DNA from: Desulfobacteria bacterium
Lineage (GTDB): Bacteria; Desulfobacterota; Desulfobacteria; Desulfobacterales; C00003060
Reading direction: 5' to 3'
Assembly: GCA_030145035.1 (NCBI GenBank)
Contig: JAQYWL010000208.1
Span: 1 to 12,121, forward strand
DNA length: 12,121 nucleotides
The translations under genes and the position numbers were made by a program. The notes below the pieces were generated by a model. That model saw nothing but the letters and a program-made list of their open reading frames with translations, was not told the origin of the DNA and did no database searches. Numbering within the stretch: the first letter of the stretch is position 1; the number at the start of each line of letters is the position of its first letter. This document shows positions 1 through 6,096 of the stretch, piece after piece.

Positions 1-212
1 ACATTGATCACAATTCCACCTATCCCGAAACCGATGACAAAGTCTTTATCTTTGACTACCTGCTCAAGCTGACACCCCCCTTTCTAGAACCATACGGCAA
101 GCCAAGCCTGTTTGCTGCCGTGTACAACTTCACTAATGACAACTATTTATACCGCGGAGACTGGCCCCAGCCGGACCGATGGGTTGAGGGTGGGGTAAGG
201 TTTGAGTTTTAG
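1..212 (+). CDS. TonB-dependent outer-membrane receptor, C-terminal fragment (5' end outside window)
   Basis: An open frame enters from the left edge (codons from position 3) and ends at TAG 210-212, giving about 69 residues. The translation ends in WVEGGVRFEF, with a terminal Phe and alternating hydrophobic/polar residues. This is the usual last beta-strand and Bam-recognition signature of outer-membrane barrels. The preceding LFAAVYNFTNDNYLYRGD matches the late-barrel pattern of TonB-dependent receptors, where an N-F-T/F-D-x-x-Y segment precedes the last strand. Such receptors import ligands such as chelated metals, cobamides or peptides using TonB energy. The ligand cannot be told from this tail, and the plug and TonB box lie outside the window. 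The call rests on C-terminal pattern only. Confidence 0.7.
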   Translation, partial: IDHNSTYPETDDKVFIFDYLLKLTPPFLEPYGKPSLFAAVYNFTNDNYLYRGDWPQPDRWVEGGVRFEF

Positions 213-260
213 GTGGTTGGTTACCCAGTTGAGTCGTCGAGTCTTAGAAGGAGGCAAAGG

Positions 261-322
261 GTGACTGAGCTTGACCACCGAGTTGAGGCATTATCTTCTT
301 AGGAAAGATCAAGAACTCAACT
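261..322 (+). other. Short ORF with strong ribosome binding site, overlapping a two-stem hairpin
   Basis: AAGGAGG at 248-254 sits about 6 bases before GTG 261, which opens a 13-codon frame ending at TAG 300-302. The same stretch folds: AGTTGAG 281-287 pairs with CTCAACT 316-322, and inside it ATCTT 293-297 pairs with AAGAT 305-309. The two stems are separated by an internal loop of 5 and 6 bases. It lies 52 bases before the binding-protein start at 374, whose own start has no good Shine-Dalgarno. It could be a leader peptide, a structured 5' region, or a decayed gene start, since a second frame continues LRKDQELNYEAIVDS after a one-base shift. No function is claimed. Confidence 0.3.
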
Positions 323-373
323 ACGAAGCGATAGTAGACTCTACCACCCACATGTGCTAAATGATCGCTCGTA

Positions 374-1972
374 ATGAGCTTGTCCGTGATATTACGCATG
401 CCGAAGTATATGAGCCTATCCGTTGCTTGTGTCCTCTTAACTGCTTCCATCCTTTCCTGTACAGAATCCGGGACGAGTTCCGCGAAAGAAAGTACGTACA
501 ATGAAAATATTCTCCGGTACGATGTAAACGCTCCTCTCACTTCCCTCGATACTACAAAGGTTCAAACTTCCGGTTCCATTCTTGTGCTCCCTTTGCTTTA
601 CAGCTGTCTGTTCCTTCCAAATCCAGACGGAGAACTCGAACCTGACCTGGCTACCAAATGGACATATGATGTGGAAAGTCATACCTGGAGTATCCACCTC
701 AGGAAGGACGTTTTGTTCCACAATACCCAACCCGTTACTGCACGGGACGTGAAGTATTCGCTGGAGGCCAAGCTTAAAAACATGTGCCCCTCCATACTAT
801 CTTTGATAGACAGCATTTCCATTCCGTCTGACTCTGAGTTGAGCATAAATCTTAGGAAAGACGATCCTGAATTTCCAAGAAAAATCTGGGATACGGGAAT
901 TGTTCCCCATCGCAATGGAGACAAGACAGATTATTACAATCATCCTATTGGATCCGGCCCTTTTAAGTTTGCTTATAGAAAAGGGGAAAACGAAGTCGGG
1001 CTCGTGGCCAATAAAGATTATTATGATGGGCGCCCTTCTCTGGACGGCGTTGTTTTCTCTTACCAGCCCGACAAAGAAAAGACATGGACGAGACTCCTTT
1101 CCGGAAGGACAGATATCGCACAGGAGATCTCTCCGGTAAATTTTGGGATTATGAAACAGTACCAACAAAGGTATTATTTTGATTGCTACGCCATGCCCTA
1201 CTACGCAATTCTACTTTACAATACAACAACCCCTCCTTTTTCCGATCCGAATGTTCGACGGGCCCTTTCCTATGCCATTGATAAGCACTACATCGTAAAG
1301 AATATCCTAAAAGGTCTGGGAGTCGTTGCTGTTGGCCCAATGGGCGTAGATTCTCCTTTTCACAATCAGCACATAATGCCCATTCCTTATGACCCGAAGA
1401 AGGCGCTAACACTCCTTAAAAAAGCAGGGTGGTCTTATGACGATGTGGGCCGTTACCTATCCAAGGAAGAGAAGCGTTTTGAATTTACGATCTTGCTGTT
1501 TGAAGAATATCAAGTTGAAAAAAGGGTTGCTCAGTATGTCCGTCTCTGTCTTAACGATCTTGGAATCAGGGCTGATCTGCAGTCGTTTCCCCACTCGGAA
1601 CTTATAGCAAAGTACCGCAGAAACAATGAGTTTCAGGCTGTTTTGACAGAATTCACTTGTGCTTATCGCGATCCTGAATGGATAAGAGAACTATGGGCCC
1701 CCCATCTCTCCCAGAAATCCAGAGCTGGTTGTTTTCAACATCCCGAAGTCAGCCGCCTTATCCACAACGCTATTGAGGAAAGCGATCCATCAAAACAAAA
1801 GGAGCTTTTCTTTCAAGTTGATGCTCTAATCACATCTCTGCAGCCCGGTACATTTCTATTCCATAAAATAGCCATAGACGCGATGTCCAGGCGCTTCTCA
1901 TTGCCTTTGCCTTTTGCTCTCGACCAGCCGGGGATCCACCGCCTCAAATACGCATCGCTTAGAAGTAATTAG
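374..1972 (+). CDS. ABC transporter substrate-binding lipoprotein, family 5 (peptide/nickel type)
   Basis: A 532-residue protein of the length usual for SBP_bac_5 (DppA/OppA/NikA class), which captures oligopeptides, nickel chelates or similar ligands in the periplasm and hands them to an ABC importer. The start is uncertain: ATG 374, 398 and 410 all precede a hydrophobic signal (SLSVACVLLTASILSC) ending in a lipobox-like I-L-S-C with Cys29 (458-460), so lipid anchoring is likely. Family features follow: YDVNAPLTSLD (49-59), ELEPDLATKWTYD (87-99), the conserved ARDVKYSLE (123-131) and the lobe-crossing IGSGPFKF. A late segment has PNVRRALSYAIDK, which is highly typical. No Shine-Dalgarno is clear at any start. 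No permease or ATPase is adjacent, so it is an orphan binding protein or works with a distant transporter. Its position between a TonB receptor tail and a peptide-maturation cassette suggests peptide or metallophore uptake (inference). Confidence 0.92.
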   Translation: MSLSVILRMPKYMSLSVACVLLTASILSCTESGTSSAKESTYNENILRYDVNAPLTSLDTTKVQTSGSILVLPLLYSCLFLPNPDGELEPDLATKWTYDVESHTWSIHLRKDVLFHNTQPVTARDVKYSLEAKLKNMCPSILSLIDSISIPSDSELSINLRKDDPEFPRKIWDTGIVPHRNGDKTDYYNHPIGSGPFKFAYRKGENEVGLVANKDYYDGRPSLDGVVFSYQPDKEKTWTRLLSGRTDIAQEISPVNFGIMKQYQQRYYFDCYAMPYYAILLYNTTTPPFSDPNVRRALSYAIDKHYIVKNILKGLGVVAVGPMGVDSPFHNQHIMPIPYDPKKALTLLKKAGWSYDDVGRYLSKEEKRFEFTILLFEEYQVEKRVAQYVRLCLNDLGIRADLQSFPHSELIAKYRRNNEFQAVLTEFTCAYRDPEWIRELWAPHLSQKSRAGCFQHPEVSRLIHNAIEESDPSKQKELFFQVDALITSLQPGTFLFHKIAIDAMSRRFSLPLPFALDQPGIHRLKYASLRSN

Positions 1973-2045
1973 CTCACACCGCTTCCGCATTACAGCTTTT
2001 ATGTGATTCATGAAATCCTTCTTCCCGCTAATCGCAAAACAATGT

Positions 2046-2066
2046 CCCCGGCCGCAAGCAGCGGGG
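2046..2066 (+). other. Small GC-rich stem-loop after the binding-protein gene
   Basis: CCCCG 2046-2050 pairs with CGGGG 2062-2066 around an 11-base loop. An alternative pairing is CCGC 2052-2055 with GCGG 2061-2064. No T-run follows, so it is not a classical intrinsic terminator. It lies 73 bases after the binding-protein stop and 32 bases before the next structured element. It may mark the 3' end of the upstream transcript or form part of the leader of the peptide gene. Confidence 0.3.
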
Positions 2067-2097
2067 TATTGAAAAACACTAAAGTCGTGTGAGGTCA

Positions 2098-2141
2098 TTG
2101 CCGATACCGATATAAGAGCCCAATCTGTATCGGGTTGGCAA
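2098..2141 (+). promoter_or_regulatory. Two-stem hairpin in the leader of the peptide gene
   Basis: TTGCC 2098-2102 pairs with GGCAA 2137-2141. Inside it, CCGATA 2107-2112 pairs with TATCGG 2128-2133. The two perfect stems are separated by a small internal loop (GATA opposite GTT) and capped by a 15-base loop. It ends 28 bases before the GTG start of the 29-residue peptide gene, just ahead of its ribosome binding site. The position suggests a structured 5' leader, a protein operator, or a processing/terminator element for the upstream gene. I do not recognise it as a known riboswitch. Confidence 0.4.
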
Positions 2142-2169
2142 CAACCACTCAAGAAAGGGGGGATCAAAC

Positions 2170-2259
2170 GTGAAACTCATTGTCGTCAAGAAGGGCACCT
2201 ATAAGGTAACAAAGTCAAGCCAGCACTGCTGTAAGAATGCACCAACTGGCCGGACCTAA
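2170..2259 (+). CDS. Candidate RiPP precursor peptide, 29 residues
   Basis: A GTG-initiated ORF (2170-2172) with a strong purine-rich ribosome binding site (AGGGGGG at 2156-2162, about 7 bases upstream) ends at TAA 2257-2259. No ATG lies upstream in frame before a stop at 2113. The peptide begins MKLIVVKKGTYKVT, a basic and hydrophobic leader-like half. It ends KSSQHCCKNAPTGRT, a Ser/Thr- and Cys-rich core-like half with an adjacent Cys20-Cys21 pair preceded by His19. A radical SAM/SPASM maturase starts 68 bases downstream, and this arrangement is typical of RiPP systems where the enzyme crosslinks or epimerises residues of the small partner. Cys20/Cys21, Ser16/Ser17, Thr26 and Thr29 are the obvious candidate sites. 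I cannot assign a named peptide family. The gene call rests on RBS quality, composition and context, not homology. Confidence 0.7.
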   Translation: MKLIVVKKGTYKVTKSSQHCCKNAPTGRT

Positions 2260-2275
2260 CCAAATCCTGGTTTAT

Positions 2276-2305
2276 CCCCCAGGCAAGACGGTTTTTGCCT
2301 GGGGG
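2276..2305 (+). promoter_or_regulatory. Strong intercistronic stem-loop between peptide and maturase genes
   Basis: A perfect 11-bp stem, CCCCCAGGCAA 2276-2286 with TTGCCTGGGGG 2295-2305, closes an 8-base loop. It begins 16 bases after the peptide stop and ends 10 bases before the maturase Shine-Dalgarno. No U-tract follows, so full intrinsic termination is unlikely. The likely role is partial attenuation or protection of the upstream mRNA end from 3' exonucleases, so that much more precursor than enzyme is made, as is common in RiPP operons. Confidence 0.7.
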
Positions 2306-2327
2306 ACCTACAAAAGGAGATACCATC

Positions 2328-3644
2328 ATGGCCTCATTTGAGAAGGCAAGATTCACTATTGCCATACCCGTTGAAAAGGCGATGGGAGATCTAATTGCCC
2401 TTTATCAGACTATGACAAGGGCCTTTGTCCTGATGCCATCACACGATTGGGCTGACGTTCTAAGTGACCCCGGATACTCCGCTGACCCTGAAATTATGGA
2501 ACTTCTCTACGACCAGGGATTTCTAGTTAAAAAAGATACTCAAGAAATCGCCATTTTTGAATGTTGGAGACAACAACACGTGCACGACTTCAGCACGATA
2601 ACGTCCAAAGTCCTCGTAACCCGTAAATGTAATAATCGTTGTCGTTACTGCATCCTTGATCCCGAGCCCAAAGAGATGTCTCCTGAGACAGCCCATGCCA
2701 TGGATGAATTCTACATTACAATGTTGGAAGAAAAGAATCCTGGAGAGGTAAAAGACGACTACCTTGGCGGTGAGCCGCTGCTCAATGCCAAAATCATACA
2801 GGAGAGTGCTGCCAGGCGCTTCTATTACTGCCAAGGGAAAGGAATCAAATATGGTTTCACCATCACCACCAATGGTACTCTTATCAGGCCATCCGTTATC
2901 TCGCAGATGAAACAAGTAGGCCTCACCGGTGTTCGAGTGAGTATGGCCGGCCCTGCCCCTGTCCACGATCACTTACGGCCTTCCAAGAATAACGGCAAGA
3001 CGTATGGCCTCATCATGGAGAACCTTCAGTCTGTCTCCGGTCTAACTTCCCTTACCATCGAGTGTCAATATGACAGCGGGGCCGTCGATTACAGGCGCAT
3101 TCCGGAAATCCTTGATGAATTTAAAGAACTCAACATCCTTGTCGAAGATGTCAATTTCACCCCAATCCTGCCCACAAAACGAAAAGGTAGCTATGATTCC
3201 GGTATGGGCGATCCCCAAATAGCCCTGTGGCTAATGAAAGAGGGCAGAAAGCGAGGCTATGCAAAGGACCGAGAAGCCCCCTCCAATAGGTGTATGGCTG
3301 ATCTTCGATCCAAGTTTGTTTTTGACACCGACGGCTCTATTATCCCGTGCCCATCGCTACAGGGTGGGGAAATGGCCTATGGGCACGTCAGTAAAGGGGT
3401 AGACTTTGTCGCAGAAGCACAGCTATTGAAACGAAACTTGGGGGACAGATGCCTGAACGAATGCGAACTACTTCCAATCTGCACAGGAGGCTGCCGCCTG
3501 CAAGCCCTCATTAAGCAGAAAGATTTTGCCGGAATCGATTGCCACTATGATACCTACCGCGTTTTTCTCGAAGATTATATCAGAGAAAAGGCCTCAGCGG
3601 CTCTGGTAGATGAAGAGAACACCGCCATAAAAAGAGCTGCGTGA
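2328..3644 (+). CDS. Radical SAM/SPASM peptide maturase
   Basis: This 438-residue enzyme probably modifies the peptide encoded just upstream. ATG 2328 is chosen because AGGAG (2315-2319) lies 8 bases before it; an upstream in-frame TTG at 2295 falls inside the stem-loop. Residues 1-90 form an N-terminal region resembling the small recognition domain of peptide maturases. The radical SAM core starts with VTRKCNNRCRYC, giving the C101-x3-C105-x2-C108 motif that binds the SAM-cleaving [4Fe-4S] cluster. GGEP (147-150) and TTNGT (180-184) are the usual SAM-contacting motifs. The SPASM domain follows: C322-x13-G-x4-C341, then C375, C379, C385, C389 and C405, which would hold two auxiliary clusters. 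The first pair is spaced CX3C rather than the usual CX2C. It acts in the cytoplasm. The exact chemistry (thioether, C-C crosslink, epimerisation) is not readable from sequence. No dedicated protease or exporter is in the window. Confidence 0.93.
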   Translation: MASFEKARFTIAIPVEKAMGDLIALYQTMTRAFVLMPSHDWADVLSDPGYSADPEIMELLYDQGFLVKKDTQEIAIFECWRQQHVHDFSTITSKVLVTRKCNNRCRYCILDPEPKEMSPETAHAMDEFYITMLEEKNPGEVKDDYLGGEPLLNAKIIQESAARRFYYCQGKGIKYGFTITTNGTLIRPSVISQMKQVGLTGVRVSMAGPAPVHDHLRPSKNNGKTYGLIMENLQSVSGLTSLTIECQYDSGAVDYRRIPEILDEFKELNILVEDVNFTPILPTKRKGSYDSGMGDPQIALWLMKEGRKRGYAKDREAPSNRCMADLRSKFVFDTDGSIIPCPSLQGGEMAYGHVSKGVDFVAEAQLLKRNLGDRCLNECELLPICTGGCRLQALIKQKDFAGIDCHYDTYRVFLEDYIREKASAALVDEENTAIKRAA

Positions 3645-3707
3645 GCTAATCCCCCTAACACGCGTTTTGGTCGCCCGCGCCTAAACCTTGTAATATAGCA
3701 ATTACCC

Positions 3708-3737
3708 TTTACATTTGGCTAACATCTTCTTTATACT
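3708..3737 (+). promoter_or_regulatory. Candidate sigma-70-type promoter of the sensor kinase gene
   Basis: TTTACA (3708-3713), an 18-base spacer and TATACT (3732-3737) each match the -35 and -10 consensus at 5 of 6 positions. Transcription would start near 3744, only about two bases before the kinase ATG at 3746. The AAGGA at 3739-3743 would then largely fall outside the mRNA, so the transcript would be nearly leaderless unless an upstream promoter is also used. Confidence 0.45.
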
Positions 3738-3745
3738 TAAGGATT

Positions 3746-5494
3746 ATGAGCCGTCCTAAGAAACGAAGCTTATTTCACAAGTTCCTCCTTTTTGTTCTTC
3801 CCTTCCTTATTCTGGCCATAATCATTACCGGTGTCGTTCTTTCCTGGACAAGCTATAAATATTTTCAAAAAGCGATACTGGAAAATTACAGCAATATCCT
3901 CAAAAGCTCGGCCGGCGAGATTCGCCTCTACATGCAACATGCCCAAAGAGGTCTGGAAGGCCTCGCCCTGGTGATATGTGCCACCAAGCTGGATAAATGG
4001 GGAAAAGATATGGCGCTGACAGCGTTCAATCATGAGGCGACTGAATTTATGTCTGTTTCTCTGATTTCAAGGCAGGGTGAAAAGGTCGCGTCTACCGGTT
4101 GGCAAGAGCTGGACATAGTCTCAAGACATGAGTCCATGTTTAAGAAGGTCCTGGAAGGCCAAAGCGCCATCTCCGGTGTCATAGTTACAAAAGAGAATAT
4201 CCCCTATGTCCGTATGGCCGTACCCGTATCACACCTGGGTGAGGTAATAGAGGTTCTGTGGGGCGAATTAAACCTCAAGTCCGTGTGGGATATACTGGAA
4301 GGGATCACTATTGGTGAAACCGGTCAGGTCTATATTATGGATTTGTCCGGACGATATATGGCGCACCGGCAGATTGACCGGGTGGTATCGAGCCCTCCGG
4401 CAGAAAAACCGGACATACTCAAAGAACTGCGTGAATCAGACACACCAGTAGGATGGATCAAAGAAGAAGACGGAACCAGGCTCTATTGTTTGGGTACCCA
4501 TATCCCTGGCCTTGATTGGGTGATTGTCTTGAGCCAGGCCTGTCCGGAGATCTATGCATATTTGTACCGAAATATTCATTGGGCTGTGTTCATAACCTGT
4601 TTCCTCTCTCTTTTCGCCGTATTGCTCGGCTGGCATCGCGTGAAGCGCTTCTTAACACCGATTCACACCCTGCACCGCCAGGTTCAAAGAATAGGCCGTG
4701 GCGACTTAGACCAGAAGGTCTCTGTTGACTCGCAGGACGAGATCGGCGATCTGGGGCTGGCCTTTAACGAGATGACCGATTCGCTCAAGAAATACATACA
4801 GCGAGAGGTGGAAACCGCCCAGGAGCTTGTTCATGCAAAAAACCTGGCGGTGCTTGGCTCGACCTCAAGCAAGGTGACCCATGAGGTAGGAAACCTTTTG
4901 AACAATGCGGGGATCGTCCTGTCCACTCTGAAAGGCGAAGCGCTCAGCCCAACTGGGAAAAAGTCCCTCGAGATACTGGAAAAGGAATCAGCGCGAGTAA
5001 GGGAGTTTATTCACAACTTCTTACAATTTGCCAAGAAACCTGAATTGCGTTTAAGCAAGACATCGCTACATGCGATTATTAGAGAAGTCTTGTTTATGCA
5101 CCAGCCGGATGCGGAAAAAAGGGGAATCCGCCTTGACCTTAACTGGCCCTTAGACGTGCCCCCGGTTAATGTAGACGCCCGCCTCATCTACCAGGTCATA
5201 AATAACCTGGTCAAAAACAGTCTGGAAGCTATGACGGATTCGGGAAAGATATGTATTGACGGAAAGATTGAAGGCGAGCACCTTTTGATTACGGTAGAAG
5301 ATACAGGCCCCGGGATAGAACCGGACGCCCTGGAACGGATATTCGACCCCTTCTTTACGACCAAAGGGAAAAAGGGCACAGGCCTTGGATTATCAATAGT
5401 AAAAGGCATTGTGGAGGCTCATCGCGGAGCGATTGAATGCCAGAGCCAATCAGGAAAGGGCGCAACCTTTATTCTGCGCCTCCCTTTGCAATGA
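3746..5494 (+). CDS. Membrane sensor histidine kinase (extracytoplasmic sensor, HAMP, HisKA, HATPase)
   Basis: A 582-residue two-component kinase. Transmembrane segment 1 spans about residues 12-33. Residues 35-275 form an extracytoplasmic Cache-like sensing region, including GETGQVYIMDLSGRYMAH (190-207), a typical Cache strand-turn-strand. Segment 2 is about 277-297, then a HAMP linker to about 350 with DEIGDLGLAFNEM. The dimerisation box has His379 in KVTHEVGNLLNN, with Glu380 as likely catalytic acid/base. The ATP domain shows the N box (INNLVKNSLEAM, 485-496), G1 DTGPGI (519-524), F box DPFFTTK (534-540) and G2 GTGLGLS (544-550), so it looks fully active. It resembles the NtrB/ZraS-like class that usually pairs with sigma-54 activators. 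No response regulator follows, and the next 600 bases hold repeats and then a toxin-antitoxin operon. Its ligand is unknown. The gap after the maturase stop is 101 bases. Confidence 0.95.
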   Translation: MSRPKKRSLFHKFLLFVLPFLILAIIITGVVLSWTSYKYFQKAILENYSNILKSSAGEIRLYMQHAQRGLEGLALVICATKLDKWGKDMALTAFNHEATEFMSVSLISRQGEKVASTGWQELDIVSRHESMFKKVLEGQSAISGVIVTKENIPYVRMAVPVSHLGEVIEVLWGELNLKSVWDILEGITIGETGQVYIMDLSGRYMAHRQIDRVVSSPPAEKPDILKELRESDTPVGWIKEEDGTRLYCLGTHIPGLDWVIVLSQACPEIYAYLYRNIHWAVFITCFLSLFAVLLGWHRVKRFLTPIHTLHRQVQRIGRGDLDQKVSVDSQDEIGDLGLAFNEMTDSLKKYIQREVETAQELVHAKNLAVLGSTSSKVTHEVGNLLNNAGIVLSTLKGEALSPTGKKSLEILEKESARVREFIHNFLQFAKKPELRLSKTSLHAIIREVLFMHQPDAEKRGIRLDLNWPLDVPPVNVDARLIYQVINNLVKNSLEAMTDSGKICIDGKIEGEHLLITVEDTGPGIEPDALERIFDPFFTTKGKKGTGLGLSIVKGIVEAHRGAIECQSQSGKGATFILRLPLQ

Positions 5495-5804
5495 GCCCCT
5501 GTCGGTGATTCCCTCTTTTGTCAATTCTTAGATGTTATATGAAGGAGATGAAGCGCGTGGTATAAGATGTGCGGGTGAAGCGCCCCGGAAAACCTGGGAA
5601 GAAGTAGATAACACGCCCTTGCCCAGAGAACTGCACACTCAAGATTCAAACAGTAAGAGGCAAATAGCATTCGGACAGTCGCCATCTGAGCAACAGCTTA
5701 TCCCACCAGCAATACATCCTTCACGGCTGGCTTCTGTTGAAGCGGGCCAACCGAGGTCTCCCTCATTATTCGGTGTCGGAAACGAATTGAGCCCGATTAA
5801 TGTT
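5495..5804. other. Gene-poor stretch after the kinase
   Basis: I see no supportable gene, RNA or terminator here. A 112-codon plus-strand frame (5532-5870) and a 68-codon minus-strand frame (5639-5845) cross it. Neither has a usable ribosome binding site or a recognisable protein pattern, and both run into the inverted repeat that follows. GAAGGAG at 5541-5547 directly abuts ATG 5548, too close to serve it, and that frame stops after eight codons. The stretch sits where a response regulator gene would be expected. Confidence 0.5.
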
Positions 5805-5929
5805 GACGGCTGCGTAAAAAGTCCATCTGCGGCGTTGCGCTTCATCTTTCGTCATTGCGACGTACTATAAGTACGCCTCATTCCTCAAGATTCGCGCGCC
5901 TTGCATCTGGAGCTTTTTACTGTGCCGTC
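5805..5929. repeat. 125-bp imperfect inverted repeat (MITE-like or extragenic palindrome)
   Basis: The element is symmetric about position 5868. Its ends are GACGGC (5805-5810) and GCCGTC (5924-5929). Inside, GTAAAAAG (5814-5821) faces CTTTTTAC (5913-5920). The apex CGTACT (5861-5866), ATA, AGTACG (5870-5875) is a perfect 6-bp hairpin. A second copy of the right-arm motif, GACTTTTTAC at 5938-5947, is the exact complement of 5814-5823. The middle arms pair only partly. Such elements are usually non-coding, multicopy and either transposase-mobilised in trans or REP-like. No transposase is nearby and no clear target-site duplication was found. Confidence 0.6.
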
Positions 5930-5959
5930 CATTTGCCGACTTTTTACGAGATCATCAGT

Positions 5960-6006
5960 GTTGCTTTAAACTATTTTAAAAAGCTTTTGAGGTGTTTTAA
6001 AGCAAC
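5960..6006. promoter_or_regulatory. Operator-like unit 1 upstream of hipB
   Basis: GTTGCTTTAAA (5960-5970) and TTTAAAGCAAC (5996-6006) are perfect 11-base inverted half-sites 25 bases apart. The unit has the same length and spacing as the unit at 6050-6096, of which it looks like a diverged copy. Its likely ligand is the HipB repressor (inference). Confidence 0.5.
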
Positions 6007-6023
6007 ATTGATTCATAATTTTC

Positions 6024-6052
6024 TTGACCAAGCCACGGATTTACGATATGTT
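6024..6052 (+). promoter_or_regulatory. Candidate hipBA promoter
   Basis: TTGACC (6024-6029), a 17-base spacer and TATGTT (6047-6052) fit a sigma-70-type promoter (5 of 6 and 4 of 6 consensus positions). It lies between the two operator-like units. The -10 overlaps the first bases of unit 2 (6050), which suits autorepression by HipB. The mRNA would start near 6059, leaving a leader of about 38 bases. Confidence 0.5.
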
Positions 6053-6096
6053 GATTTAAGTTAACATAAAAGGTTTATAAGGTATTTTAAATTAAC
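6050..6096. promoter_or_regulatory. Operator-like unit 2, ending at the hipB start codon
   Basis: GTTGATTTAAG (6050-6060) and TTTAAATTAAC (6086-6096) repeat the half-sites of unit 1 with the same 25-base spacing. The terminal ten bases of the two arms are complementary at 9 of 10 positions. The right half-site directly abuts ATG 6097. No good Shine-Dalgarno precedes that ATG; AAGGT at 6079-6083 is about 13 bases away. Repressor bound here would block both promoter and translation start region. Confidence 0.5.

Noticed and set aside
2276..2305. Stem-loop as a full intrinsic terminator
   Set aside because: It is followed by ACCTACAAAAGG rather than a T-run, and the maturase ribosome binding site follows at once.
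2295..2327. Upstream TTG start for the maturase
   Set aside because: It lies inside the right arm of the stem-loop; ATG 2328 has a proper AGGAG 8 bases before it.
2523..2972. 149-codon minus-strand frame in the maturase
   Set aside because: Shadow of a gene whose plus-strand motifs (CxxxCxxC, SPASM cysteines) are unmistakable.
5548..5562. Start of a response regulator (MKEMKRVV) cut by an insertion
   Set aside because: Only eight codons, Shine-Dalgarno directly abutting the ATG, and no receiver-domain remnant on the other side of the block.
5532..5870. 112-codon plus-strand frame after the kinase
   Set aside because: No ribosome binding site for ATG 5532, a composition-like protein with no pattern, and it runs into the arm of the inverted repeat.
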